A stretch of DNA of 64,000 bases from Akkermansiaceae bacterium UBA1315 (GCA_002307065.1 DBTN01000042.1:45652-109651); one strand, 5' to 3'. Positions 25,664 through 35,463 are shown, counted from the first letter of the stretch. Notes: a model not told the origin generated them from the letters alone. A program made the numbers and translations.

Positions 25664-25954
25664 ATGTACGTGCTCGTCACCTACGACGTTTCCACCACCA
25701 CCCCCGCAGGGAAAAAACGGCTCCGCCACACCGCGAAAGCCTGCCTGGACTACGGACAACGCGTTCAAAATTCCGTCTTCGAATGCAAGGTCGATCCCGC
25801 CCAATGGGTGAATCTCAAAACGAGGCTGTTAGAAATCATCGACCCGAAGACCGACAGCCTCCGGTTCTATCACCTCGGTGCAAACTGGCATCACAAAGTC
25901 GAGCACCACGGAGCCAAAGACGGCTACGACATCGACGGCCCGCTTGTCATTTAA
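25664..25954 (+). CDS. cas2: CRISPR-associated Cas2
   Basis: A 96-residue ferredoxin-fold protein bridging two Cas1 dimers. It starts MYVLVTYDVSTTTPAGKK with the conserved Asp in YDV, then RVQNSVFECKVDPAQW. Length is normal. It is the last cas gene; the leader and array follow on the same strand. Confidence 0.97.
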   Translation: MYVLVTYDVSTTTPAGKKRLRHTAKACLDYGQRVQNSVFECKVDPAQWVNLKTRLLEIIDPKTDSLRFYHLGANWHHKVEHHGAKDGYDIDGPLVI

Positions 25955-26175
25955 AAGATTCTCCAGCAGAGTGCATTTAAGCTGCTAAAACCGCAGTCCG
26001 CGAACCCCAAGTGATCTCAAAATCCCTGTCAGGTTCGCGCCAGCCGCCACGCCTAGCGGCTGCGCTCTTTGACATCATTTTTTCAAAAATTTTCGTTCCC
26101 GCATTGAGAACTTCACAGAGGTTCGCGGAAACAACTCCTGCTTGCCTACCCATTACTAGATCGTAGGATAACGCA
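25955..26175 (+). promoter_or_regulatory. CRISPR leader
   Basis: A 221-base non-coding region between cas2 and repeat 1. An octamer occurs three times: CGCGAACC at 25999-26006 and its reverse complement GGTTCGCG at 26032-26039 and 26120-26127. A perfect 7-bp inverted repeat CAGCCGC/GCGGCTG lies at 26041-26062. TTGACA at 26069-26074 is a good -35 box for the pre-crRNA promoter, but the -10 region behind it is poor. These elements could serve leader-specific integration. Confidence 0.75.
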
Positions 26176-28870
26176 GTCGCTCCCTCACGGGGGCGCGGAT
26201 TGAAACCGTGGTATGGAGCGCCATCTTGCGGCGGATAAGCGGTCGCTCCCTCACGGGGGCGCGGATTGAAACCGCCGCCTGACGTGCCTGTTCTTCCGTG
26301 TCATATGTCGCTCCCTCACGGGGGCGCGGATTGAAACCAAGAATCACATCCGGGAAGTGGCGGCGGCACAGTCGCTCCCTCACGGGGGCGCGGATTGAAA
26401 CTCGCCGGACGTTGATCTGACCTTCGCATATTCCAAGTCGCTCCCTCACGGGGGCGCGGATTGAAACGCGGCATGGATCGAGAAACAGGCAGAAGCCATC
26501 GGTCGCTCCCTCACGGGGGCGCGGATTGAAACTCAAGAGTGCGTCGAAAGCGATTCTTGAGGGCCTGTCGCTCCCTCACGGGGGCGCGGATTGAAACTAT
26601 TGGCCTCCGCCCTTCCGGACACAGATCAGATGTCGCTCCCTCACGGGGGCGCGGATTGAAACCCACCGAAACCGGTTTGGGAATGGGACGGCGGAAGTCG
26701 CTCCCTCACGGGGGCGCGGATTGAAACGGTGGCTTCGGACTGTGGAGGGCGACGACATCGAGTCGCTCCCTCACGGGGGCGCGGATTGAAACCGGAATAA
26801 CATCGCTGACTTTCCCATTGCGGGCGGTCGCTCCCTCACGGGGGCGCGGATTGAAACTCCGGTGGCATCGGAGCCATCGGAAACCACCGCGTCGCTCCCT
26901 CACGGGGGCGCGGATTGAAACTCGCGCCCGATCCCACCCGCCCCAGCGTCGTCCGGTCGCTCCCTCACGGGGGCGCGGATTGAAACATCCATCAGTAGTG
27001 GCGATTGATGGCTATTTTGGGTCGCTCCCTCACGGGGGCGCGGATTGAAACATCGATGGGAGTAGGTCACACCCATTGCCAGATGGTCGCTCCCTCACGG
27101 GGGCGCGGATTGAAACTCGATCGATGGTCGTGGCACCAAACCCGGACACCGTCGCTCCCTCACGGGGGCGCGGATTGAAACCACCATCTGAATCCGCTCG
27201 CCGATCCAGCGCGCGGTCGCTCCCTCACGGGGGCGCGGATTGAAACTTTGTGTCCGGATGCGTGAAATGGCGAATCGCTCGTCGCTCCCTCACGGGGGCG
27301 CGGATTGAAACTGTGGCGCGACATCTTCCACCCATTGCGGATCGAGTCGCTCCCTCACGGGGGCGCGGATTGAAACGCGTTGAGAGACTCACCGCGGAAT
27401 GTGATTTTTTGTCGCTCCCTCACGGGGGCGCGGATTGAAACGTGACGAGGTAAACCGTCGCTTGCTCGACGGCCAGTCGCTCCCTCACGGGGGCGCGGAT
27501 TGAAACAAAGTCAACCCGCGCGGAAATTGGTATAAGAGCCGTCGCTCCCTCACGGGGGCGCGGATTGAAACCAGCTCGTCGAAATTTCGCGTGCGCATGG
27601 CGACGGTCGCTCCCTCACGGGGGCGCGGATTGAAACATGGGCAGACCGTTTGACCGACGGTCCGATCTCGGTCGCTCCCTCACGGGGGCGCGGATTGAAA
27701 CAAACTCACCACCGGCGCGGACGATGACAAAGGCGTCGCTCCCTCACGGGGGCGCGGATTGAAACATAAACTAAAAAAACGGGTGGCAATGGGGCGTGAG
27801 TCGCTCCCTCACGGGGGCGCGGATTGAAACCCTCACCACGCCAAAAAGTGACGAAGTCTTGATCGTCGCTCCCTCACGGGGGCGCGGATTGAAACAAAGA
27901 ATCCCAGCTTTCCTCTGCACGGGAAAAACGTCGCTCCCTCACGGGGGCGCGGATTGAAACATGTATGAGCTGGCGGAGCTTCGCGCGGTGCCTTGTCGCT
28001 CCCTCACGGGGGCGCGGATTGAAACGCGGGGTAATTCGGAAATTTTTGGTGATGTTTCCGTCGCTCCCTCACGGGGGCGCGGATTGAAACAACGCGGCCA
28101 ACTCGATGACCTCCCGCCCGAAGAGTCGCTCCCTCACGGGGGCGCGGATTGAAACCGACGCGGAGGAAAAAATCCCGCGCAGACCTGCCGTCGCTCCCTC
28201 ACGGGGGCGCGGATTGAAACAGGTTGGCAGGGGCGAATCTGGCCACCCGTCTGGGTGTCGCTCCCTCACGGGGGCGCGGATTGAAACTGGAAAAACTCGG
28301 GTGATGAGGATAAAGAAAAGGTCGCTCCCTCACGGGGGCGCGGATTGAAACATCAAGTCCCGCACGGCGGCGAGCGCATCGTCGAGTCGCTCCCTCACGG
28401 GGGCGCGGATTGAAACATGATGCAGCGAGCGCGGTCGGAACCTGCCTTGTGTCGCTCCCTCACGGGGGCGCGGATTGAAACAAATGCCTTCTTGACCTTT
28501 CCGCAATGGGTTTGGGTCGCTCCCTCACGGGGGCGCGGATTGAAACTGACATACCGCACCAAGCTCGGAAAGCTCGGTCCGTCGCTCCCTCACGGGGGCG
28601 CGGATTGAAACTTCCAACATTTTCGCCGCGCGGACGATTCCCTTAGTCGCTCCCTCACGGGGGCGCGGATTGAAACTTGCAGGACGCCGCCGACATGGCC
28701 GCTGAACAAGTCGCTCCCTCACGGGGGCGCGGATTGAAACTGCGCATCAACGGTATCACCACACCACCGCCTAAAGTCGCTCCCTCACGGGGGCGCGGAT
28801 TGAAACGAGTAGTTGGTGCTCTCCTCGTCGGAATGCTGCGTCGCTCCCTCACGGGGGGGCGGGTGGAAGC
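26176..28870 (+). CRISPR. Type I-C CRISPR array, 42 repeats and 41 spacers
   Basis: A 31-bp repeat begins GTCGCTCCCTCACGG and ends GGCGCGGATTGAAAC. It has a 7-pair stem (CGCTCCC with GGGGGCG) around TCAC, and the ATTGAAAC end typical of I-C. I counted 42 starts from 26176 to 28840 with spacers of 33 to 36 bases. All repeats appear identical except the last (28840-28870), which has four changes, all to G, at positions 19, 24, 26 and 30. This marks the leader-distal end and fixes transcription on the plus strand. All ORFs in this interval are artefacts of the repeat. Confidence 0.99.
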
Positions 28871-28916
28871 GAAAGACTGGATTTTTATTACGTAAAACAC
28901 ACCGCTACCGCGTCGT

Positions 28917-29513
28917 TTACTCGGGAAGATTGAGATCATCCAGTGAGGTGTGCTCGCGGATTTCTCCTCGCTGGACGACAGTGAGTTCACCGTTCAATTC
29001 CATGACGACCGCCCGGACCTCATCCATGCTTTCGATTCGGAATTCCCGAACGGCCGCATAGATTTCCTCCTCGGTGACGCATTCTTTGCTGAGCGTCGCG
29101 TCGAGGAAACATCCGTTGTAAAAAAGAAGCGTTGGCTGTGAATTGATGACCGTTTCTAAAATCGGCGACTTATGAGCTACCTTTGCCAAAAGATATTGCA
29201 GACCGACAATGACCATTACGGCGAGGACGCCTTCTGAAACCGACACCTGGGCTAAAATCATCCAGGACAGCGTCGAACCGAGCGTTACCGAAACGACAAA
29301 ATCGACCGCCGTCAATTTCGACATCGTACGTTTTCCTGAGATTCGGATGAACGCAAAAAGCGCGAGATAGGAACCCGCCGAGCAGATGCCGATGTGGAGC
29401 AAATTTTCCCAACCTCGAAAGAACAGCTCGTGCATCTGTTCACATAAGGCGGATACCATTGCAGTCAATCGGAGAGAAATCCGCAGATGTCCATTATTCA
29501 CACTCGATTTCAC
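28917..29513 (-). CDS. DUF421/YetF-like membrane protein
   Basis: Up to 198 residues; a shorter start at 29459 (MVSALCEQMHELF) is possible. Three hydrophobic segments at about 38-58, 70-90 and 95-112 are followed by the cytoplasmic YetF domain (PTLLFYNGCFLDATLSKECVT, then EEEIYAAVREFRIESMDEVRAVV). The GKRTMSKLTAVDFVVSVTLGS segment is the family hallmark. Function is poorly defined; in Bacillus relatives are envelope and spore proteins. It is downstream of the array and reads towards it. The end of a dispersed element lies 45 bases from its start. Confidence 0.88.
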   Translation of the reverse strand: MKSSVNNGHLRISLRLTAMVSALCEQMHELFFRGWENLLHIGICSAGSYLALFAFIRISGKRTMSKLTAVDFVVSVTLGSTLSWMILAQVSVSEGVLAVMVIVGLQYLLAKVAHKSPILETVINSQPTLLFYNGCFLDATLSKECVTEEEIYAAVREFRIESMDEVRAVVMELNGELTVVQRGEIREHTSLDDLNLPE

Positions 29514-29557
29514 CGAGCCATGGTTTTGTCTTTGCTTAATATGATAAACAAAGGGAT

Positions 29558-30200
29558 CGGAGGGTCTGCGTTGGGAACTGCGTTTTCGACATTACAGTTC
29601 AACATCGCCGACCCTCCGAAAGGGGCGTCGTTCAGCATTGGATATCGGATCGATCTCCAGCGAACTTAAAAGATATGCGAAGGCCGGGTCGCGCGCCCCG
29701 ACCCCGCATCCGGGGGAAAGCGCTCTTTTAATATAAAATCGCCTTCATCAGGCATCGCAACTCGCAGGGGGATTGCATTAGGAAAGGAGGAAGTATTGGG
29801 GGAAGTTCATTGGGGGAATCGTTCGGAAGTGGGATCCAATCATTGATCATTGGGTTGATCGAATCAGGGCGATCCTCGTATTTGCAACGAACCCGCTTCA
29901 ACGCCAAGCGAAGCAAACCGGTTTCGGAGCAGAGGGGTCGCCATCATCGGATAGGATTAACGGGTCCTTCCGGGTGGACGGGGAGTTGATAACACCGCAG
30001 TAAGTCGGCTGGACAGTCTTTAGCCAACTTCCCAAAGAAAAGGAGGCCTGGACATAACTGTCCCTCCCCGCCCTTTGGATCGGGTAGTGACATCATTTCG
30101 ATCGATGCCAATCGCATACTGCTGAGGGTTATCAATCCTCGTCCGTCGGACGGACAGACAGAGACAACCACTTAACTCTCAAAACCGCAACTCAAAAAAT
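29558..30200 (-). repeat. Dispersed element, copy A, with terminal hairpin
   Basis: About 643 bases that align in inverted orientation with 52885-53499. Shared blocks on the minus strand include CGATCCAAAGG, AGTTATGTCCAGGCC, TTGGCTAAAGACTGTC, CAACTCCCCGTCCACCCGG, GACCCGGCCTT and CCCTTTCGGAGGGTC. The end at 29558-29618 is a long imperfect hairpin whose loop, on the minus strand, reads TAATGTCGAAAACG. No transposase or terminal repeat of an IS is present. A 75-codon minus-strand ORF at 29944-30171 (FFGKLAKDC, QLPVHPEG) has a counterpart in copy B, but the two copies differ by indels that break most of the frame, so a structured RNA is as likely as a peptide. Confidence 0.8.
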
Positions 30201-30490
30201 CCAGCCGCTATAGATATGTCTGGATTTCATATCGATCCATTCATCTGCTCGCGTTCATGGCATCCGCCATCGATCTTTTTATAAATGACGAACATTCATT
30301 TTCATCGGTCGTGATATTTATCAAAAGAGGTGACTCCGTTAACAGATCCTCTGGAGCGGGAGTGTGAGCGAACTCATCCGATTCCGAATCGAAGAACTAC
30401 GTCGGTTCACGGGAGGTCGAGCAAGATGACAATCCGACCGCTGTTTAAAGTCCTGCTTGGCGGCTTGAGAAACACGCTCCGCGAAAAAAG
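30201..30490. other. Non-coding interval with no recognised gene
   Basis: I see no supportable gene, repeat or terminator here. Short ORFs that extend into the tRNA at 30491 are artefacts of the tRNA sequence. The AT-rich part near 30200-30310 is the only compositional feature. Confidence 0.5.
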
Positions 30491-30563
<73 letters not shown>

Positions 30564-30753
30564 TTTTGAGGGCCTGAGCGACCGGTTTGGAAATGTCCCA
30601 GCGGCCGCTCGGTGGAGGACTTTAGAGCGAAGAGAGCTCTGAGGGCAACTCGAATTTTAGGGGAATGACAAAGATCGGTTCAGAATGGTTTGGACAATTG
30701 TCTCCTCCCGGATGAAACACCTTCCCCGCTGTGCCGAAAGCAACGTTTTTAAG

Positions 30754-32100
30754 ATGAATCTTTTCCAAGAATCCCGCCTCACGCTCCGGCTTGGGTTCCC
30801 GCTGATGATCGGGCAACTCAGTCAGATGCTGATGGGCGTGGTGGATACGGTGATGATCGGAAAGCTGGGGGTCACGGATTTGGCGGCGCTGACGTTTGCA
30901 AATTCGCTTTTCCACGTGCCATTTGTGTTTGGCATCGGAGTGCTGACGTCGGTCTCGGTTTTCACGTCGACGGCGCGCGGGGGGAACCAGCCGGAAGCGG
31001 CGCGGGGGAGTTGCCGCCATGGACTTTATATTGCGACGGCGCTGGGGTTGCTCCTGTTTATCGTTTCGTGGTTCATCTCGCTGCGGATGGACATTTTTGG
31101 TCAACCGGCGGATGTGGCGGCGAAGACCACGACATTTTTCCGCGTGGTCATGGCGTCCTTGATCCCGGCATTGGCGGCGATGGCGTTGAAAAATCATGCC
31201 GACGCGCTCAACCGACCGTGGCCTCCCTTCTGGATTTTCATCGGCGGAGTGCTGCTGAATGTCGTGCTGAACTGGATCACGATTTACGGAAAATTCGGCT
31301 TGCCCGCTTTCGGGATGAATGGCGCGGCGTGGTCGACGCTTGTCGCGCGCACGGCGATTCTGATTGCGATGATTGTTTGGCTTTTGAATGCGAAGGGGCT
31401 TCGTGAATGGGTGCCTTACCGTTGGTTCCGGAAGCCGCATTTCCCGGAAATCCAGCGGCTTTTGAAAATCGGCATTCCCGCGAGCCTGCACATGCTCTGT
31501 GAAGTGACCGCCTTTTCCGCCGCCGGGCTGATCATGGGCCGGTTTGGGGCGGTGTCGATGGCGTCCCATCAGATCGCCATCACCTGTGCGGCGACGGCGT
31601 TTATGGTGCCGGTCGGACTTTCGATGGCGCTGACCGTGCGAGTCGGCGAGGCAAATGGCGCGGGTGATTTTCACCGGTTGCGGTCGATCGTGGTGACGGG
31701 GTGGGTTTTAGCGACGGCCTTTTCCCTGACGGCGGCGGCGGCGTTGCTGTTTTTTGGAAAACCTCTGGCCGGGTTGTTCGTCGAGGATGCAGCGGTCATT
31801 TCGCTGACGGCATCGCTGTTGGTGATCGTTGGGGTTTTCCAGCTTTTCGACAGTCTTCAAGTCGCCTCAGCATCGATGTTGCGAGGTCTCCACGACGTTC
31901 ACGTGCCGGCGGCCATGGGTTTTGTCGCATACTGGCTCATCGGATTGCCGGTCGCCATCATGTTCGCGTTCTTTTTGAAATGGACCGCCGTCGGCGTTTG
32001 GTGGGGGCTCGCTGCGGGACTGCTCATCTCCTGCATCACCTTGTGCCATCGGTTGTGGGAAAAAACCGGCGCGCCAAAATCAGTCGAGCGCAGCCTTTAA
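30754..32100 (+). CDS. MATE-family multidrug efflux transporter
   Basis: A 448-residue, 12-helix antiporter that exports drugs or metabolites using a Na+ or H+ gradient. ATG 30754 (MNLFQESRLTLRLGFPLMIGQLSQ) gives the family start; the frame is open to 30685, but the extra residues are not hydrophobic. MATE features are GVVDTVMIGKLG, NHADALNRPWPPFW in loop 4-5, and the repeated half LGFP..IG/LLKIGIPASLHML. It overlaps the convergent gene at 32080 by 21 bases. Confidence 0.95.
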   Translation: MNLFQESRLTLRLGFPLMIGQLSQMLMGVVDTVMIGKLGVTDLAALTFANSLFHVPFVFGIGVLTSVSVFTSTARGGNQPEAARGSCRHGLYIATALGLLLFIVSWFISLRMDIFGQPADVAAKTTTFFRVVMASLIPALAAMALKNHADALNRPWPPFWIFIGGVLLNVVLNWITIYGKFGLPAFGMNGAAWSTLVARTAILIAMIVWLLNAKGLREWVPYRWFRKPHFPEIQRLLKIGIPASLHMLCEVTAFSAAGLIMGRFGAVSMASHQIAITCAATAFMVPVGLSMALTVRVGEANGAGDFHRLRSIVVTGWVLATAFSLTAAAALLFFGKPLAGLFVEDAAVISLTASLLVIVGVFQLFDSLQVASASMLRGLHDVHVPAAMGFVAYWLIGLPVAIMFAFFLKWTAVGVWWGLAAGLLISCITLCHRLWEKTGAPKSVERSL

Positions 32101-32586
32101 CCGCCAGCGTTCATCCCGGTGGAGCACAAAATCGCGTTTCACCGGTTTCTCCCCTTTCGCCACGCCATATTCGACGGTCACCCAGACCTTCTCGCCTTTC
32201 CGCTCCAGCGTCCGAATCCGGAAAACCGGTTCACGCCGGATGCGGAAAAAACAGTGGATCGGCACATCCGGGTGCGGCGCGTTCCACAAATACCGGGCGG
32301 GAGGAAAATCCGCGACATCGGCCAGCGCGCTCAAGATTTCGCGCAGCAACCGGCTGCCATGCCGCTTCACCAGCCTGGATCCGGCCCGGCGGGACAGCAG
32401 TTGCTCGATCCAAGCCGCCGCCGGATTTTGGTGATCTTCCTCCATCTCCGTGATCAGCTCCCGAGCGTGCAGCGCCATCAGCGCCTGCAATTCCTCTCGT
32501 TCGATTTCCCCGCTCTCATATTGAGCAAAAATCTGATGCGGCGGAGGAATCATCATTTCCAAAAGCGGTAACGTCCCCCGGCGCAT
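32080..32586 (-). CDS. Conserved hypothetical protein
   Basis: About 168 residues if it starts at 32586 (MRRGTLPLLEMMIPPPHQIF); starts at 32556 or 32553 are equally possible. The frame is open to 33021, but the upstream part is Arg/Pro-rich and would cover another gene's start. Visible elements are FAQYESGEIEREELQALM, PARYLWNAPHPDVPIH and a basic C-terminus. No membrane or signal segments. I do not recognise the family. Its 3' end overlaps the MATE gene. Confidence 0.55.
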   Translation of the reverse strand: MRRGTLPLLEMMIPPPHQIFAQYESGEIEREELQALMALHARELITEMEEDHQNPAAAWIEQLLSRRAGSRLVKRHGSRLLREILSALADVADFPPARYLWNAPHPDVPIHCFFRIRREPVFRIRTLERKGEKVWVTVEYGVAKGEKPVKRDFVLHRDERWRLKAALD

Positions 32587-32789
32587 TTGCAAGTTCTCTC
32601 CGAAATCATGCGGCCAAAATCTCGACCCTCTCAGGCCGAACACCCACCGCCAAATGGCAAGTCGATGATTGGCGCCCAAAACCTTACACCATTTGCATAA
32701 GGCTATGCTTGTTAGACCATTGCCGAAAAACGGCAATTGATCTAAAACACGACCGATCACGTCCCCCGCGATCTCATCCCCCGTCCCCC

Positions 32790-33512
32790 ATGAAATCATT
32801 ACTGTCCCCTCAAACGGTGGCGTTTCAGCTTCTTGTCTCGATGGCCTCGCTGTCGGCGCAAAACCTGAGCATGCCTCTTTCCGCTCCTGAAACCACCGAG
32901 AGCAGCCGCCCGGTTGAGCCCCCGCTTTTGCAGGGCCTTGAGACCTCGACTTCTCACACGGGAGCCCTTTCCTCCTCCAGCGCACCTGCGCAAACCGTGT
33001 CCGCCACGACGGAAGTCGCACCGGAAAAAACCGCTACCATCGATTGCCCAGCGATCGGTCTGAGCCTTGAGGAACGCATCAAAAACGAACCTTCCAAAAT
33101 CCTCGAAATCGTCGAATCGGAAGTGCGTGAAAATCCATCCTGCGCCTGTGAAGTGGTGAAATCCGCCATCAAAGCGTCAGACGCGGACACCGCACTGGTG
33201 GGCGATATCGTCGAAGTCGCAAGCACCGCCGCGCCCGACTCGATGCGCCTGATTTCCCAATGCGCGATCGCTGCCGCACCGGACTCTCTCGCGACCGTCC
33301 AAGCGGTTCTCGCCAAACTCGATCCGAATCAGGGTGAAAGCGGTTCCAGCGCGAAAAGTGCGAAAAGCGCAAAGGGTGACGCAAAAGAAGCCGCCGCACA
33401 AACCGCACCGAATCCCGTTCCAGATCCGGCCAACCCACTCAATCTTCCCCCTATGGGCGCACCGGTCATTCCTTACCTGATTCTTCCACCCGTCGTGACC
33501 GACGTGGACTGA
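32790..33512 (+). CDS. Secreted hypothetical protein
   Basis: A 240-residue protein from ATG 32790 with a signal peptide (QTVAFQLLVSMASLSAQN). A Ser/Thr/Pro-rich linker follows, then a helical domain of about 90 residues with repeats (EPSKILEIVESEVRENPSCACEV, then VVEVASTAAPDSMRLI-like and AAPDSLATVQAVLAKLD). This resembles small exported helical-repeat proteins seen in Verrucomicrobiota. The tail is Ala/Pro-rich (VPDPANPLNLPP). Two short hairpins precede it at 32695-32736, including TTGCCG/CGGCAA. A terminator follows. Confidence 0.7.
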   Translation: MKSLLSPQTVAFQLLVSMASLSAQNLSMPLSAPETTESSRPVEPPLLQGLETSTSHTGALSSSSAPAQTVSATTEVAPEKTATIDCPAIGLSLEERIKNEPSKILEIVESEVRENPSCACEVVKSAIKASDADTALVGDIVEVASTAAPDSMRLISQCAIAAAPDSLATVQAVLAKLDPNQGESGSSAKSAKSAKGDAKEAAAQTAPNPVPDPANPLNLPPMGAPVIPYLILPPVVTDVD

Positions 33513-33556
33513 CCCTTTTGGGACCGAAAATCCCCCCATTTCCCGTTCCAGAACGA

Positions 33557-33592
33557 AGTCACTCGCCGCTTTTGCGTGCGGGTGACTTTTTG
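33557..33592 (+). terminator. Rho-independent terminator after the secreted protein gene
   Basis: AGTCACTCGC and GCGGGTGACT pair (one G-T) around an 11-base loop and run into TTTTTG. It lies 45 bases after the stop at 33512 and separates this gene from the ABC operon. Confidence 0.8.
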
Positions 33593-33687
33593 TTTTCCAC
33601 AAGAACCCGAACGAAAAATAGACGCTTTTTGATCTGATGAAAATTCCCCTTTGCCTGCTCGGCTCTCGTTTATAGGCTGACGATTCC

Positions 33688-34551
33688 TTGATGGACCAGC
33701 CCACTCCTGCCGTTGAAATTCGCGATCTTGTGAAGGACTTTAAAACGTCTTTTCGCCGTCAGATGCTGCGCGCTGTCGACGGAGTTTCGATTCGAATCCT
33801 GCCCGGTGAAGTTTACGGGCTGATCGGTCCGAATGGTTCTGGAAAATCGACGATCATGAAAGCGCTGCTCGGGCTCGTCGCTCCGACGTCGGGGACCTGC
33901 GCGATCTTTGGCCAGGATTCGCTCAAAGTGGACTCCCGGAACGACGTGGGATTTCTGCCGGAAAACCCCTACTTTTATAAACATCTCAGCGGCGAGGAAA
34001 CGTTGGAGTTTTACGGAAAACTCTGCGGTCTGAAGGGAAAAGCGTTGAGAGAAAGAGTCGCCGAATTGCTCAAACTCGTCGATCTCGAAAGCGCCGGGAA
34101 GCGTCGCATCGGCGGATATTCGAAAGGCATGCTGCAGCGCATCGGCCTTGCCCAAGCGCTGATCCAAGAACCACGTTTGGTGATTTTGGACGAACCGACG
34201 GCGGGGGTCGATCCCATCGGTTCCCGCCAGATCCGCGATCTGATTTTGAAACTTCGCGAGCGAGGCATCACGGTCTTCCTCTGCTCTCACCTGCTGGAGC
34301 AAGTGCAGGAGGTTTGCGATCAGGTCGGCATTATTTTCAGAGGAAAAATCGTCAAGGAAGGTCGCCTCGAAGATCTCATCGCGATCGAAGACCAAACGGA
34401 AATCATCCTGCGAAATGCCAGCCCCGAACTGCTTTCGGAGATTACCGGTTTGATCGGACGATTTCCTGCCACCGAGTTGGTGAGAACCGGCAAACCGCGC
34501 ACGACTCTGGAACGGCTGTTCCTGCGTGAAACTCTTGGAAAAAACCCATGA
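33688..34551 (+). CDS. ABC transporter ATP-binding protein
   Basis: A 287-residue ATPase of an ABC-2 type exporter, inner-membrane associated. Walker A is LIGPNGSGKSTIMKA, the signature is GGYSKGMLQRIGLAQAL, Walker B is RLVILDEPTAGVDPIGSRQ, and the switch His is in LCSHLLEQVQEV. It overlaps the permease gene by 4 bases (ATGA), forming an operon with the permease and the TPR gene. Related systems move lipids, polysaccharides or copper-enzyme partners; the cargo is unknown. Confidence 0.95.
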   Translation: MMDQPTPAVEIRDLVKDFKTSFRRQMLRAVDGVSIRILPGEVYGLIGPNGSGKSTIMKALLGLVAPTSGTCAIFGQDSLKVDSRNDVGFLPENPYFYKHLSGEETLEFYGKLCGLKGKALRERVAELLKLVDLESAGKRRIGGYSKGMLQRIGLAQALIQEPRLVILDEPTAGVDPIGSRQIRDLILKLRERGITVFLCSHLLEQVQEVCDQVGIIFRGKIVKEGRLEDLIAIEDQTEIILRNASPELLSEITGLIGRFPATELVRTGKPRTTLERLFLRETLGKNP

Positions 34552-35459
34552 CCGCTCAGCCCGCACCCCTCCGAGGTTCTCATTTCAGCCGGATTCTGGT
34601 GATCGCCCTCCACGCCTTCACCCAGTTGGCGCGCATGAAGGTATTCTACTTTCTTGCCGTTTTCGCGGTGATCATGCTCGTCAGCAATTTTTTCAATCTC
34701 CCTCAACACGAAGGCCCCGAATCGATCGGCGTGAACGTGCTGCGATCGATCAAAAGTTCTTCGTTAGGAACGATGCATCTCTTTTCCGTGGTGTTATCCG
34801 TTGTCGCGACCGCGCTGTTGCTGCCGAAGGACATCGAGGATCGGACGCTTTACACCATCCTCGCCAAACCGGTCCCGCGCATTGATTACCTGGCAGGCAA
34901 ATTGCTGGGGGTCTTGCTGCTTATTTTCGTTTCGCTCGCCCTGATGGACTTGCTCATGACCGCCGTCCTGCACGTCCGCACCGGCATCGTCATCGATCAA
35001 CAGGTCGCCTACGCGAAACAACAAGGCTGGCCGGAGGATTCGATCGCGCTGCTCCGCACGGAAGCCCTGAACCATGGGGCGAACTGGTCTCTCCAAGGCG
35101 CGGTGTTCGCGGTGTTTCTGCGCTCCATCATCATCGCCTCGCTCGCCCTGCTCATCTCGACCTTTTCCACCAGCACGCTTTTCACCACGATCATCAGTTT
35201 CTTGATCTATTTCATCGGGCACTTCCAAGCGGATGCGCTGGATGCCTTTCTTCGCGGCGGAACAGCGGTGGAAACGATTCTGACCGGGCTCGTGTCGCTC
35301 GTGCTGCCGAATTTCCAGATCTTCAATGTCATCGACGCCGTGATCGAGGGACAGGCTTTTCCGCTGGCGGCCCTCGGAAAACTGACCGGGCTCGGCCTGT
35401 TTTACGCGGTCTTTTACACCGTTTCGTCGTGGTTCATTTTTAGCGAAAAAGAATTTTAA
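34548..35459 (+). CDS. ABC-2 type permease
   Basis: A 303-residue membrane subunit with about six transmembrane segments: one at 30-50, others around 75-95, 115-140, 185-215, 245-265 and 275-300. The short loop LLLPKDIEDRTLYTILAKPVPR after helix 2 is typical of ABC-2/NosY-like permeases. It overlaps the ATPase gene by 4 bases, and the TPR gene follows 4 bases later. Confidence 0.9.
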   Translation: MTAQPAPLRGSHFSRILVIALHAFTQLARMKVFYFLAVFAVIMLVSNFFNLPQHEGPESIGVNVLRSIKSSSLGTMHLFSVVLSVVATALLLPKDIEDRTLYTILAKPVPRIDYLAGKLLGVLLLIFVSLALMDLLMTAVLHVRTGIVIDQQVAYAKQQGWPEDSIALLRTEALNHGANWSLQGAVFAVFLRSIIIASLALLISTFSTSTLFTTIISFLIYFIGHFQADALDAFLRGGTAVETILTGLVSLVLPNFQIFNVIDAVIEGQAFPLAALGKLTGLGLFYAVFYTVSSWFIFSEKEF

Positions 35460-35463
35460 GCCG

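Noticed and set aside
28840..28870. Degenerate last repeat as a sign of a second array or insertion
   Set aside because: Decay of the leader-distal repeat is normal in CRISPR arrays.
26156..29061. Many short ORFs with RSLTGARIET or PRPREGAT repeats
   Set aside because: They are translations of the CRISPR repeat in different frames, not genes.
29944..30171. 75-aa ORF in dispersed copy A as a conserved gene
   Set aside because: Copy B keeps only short peptide blocks, separated by frame-changing indels, so coding selection is not shown.
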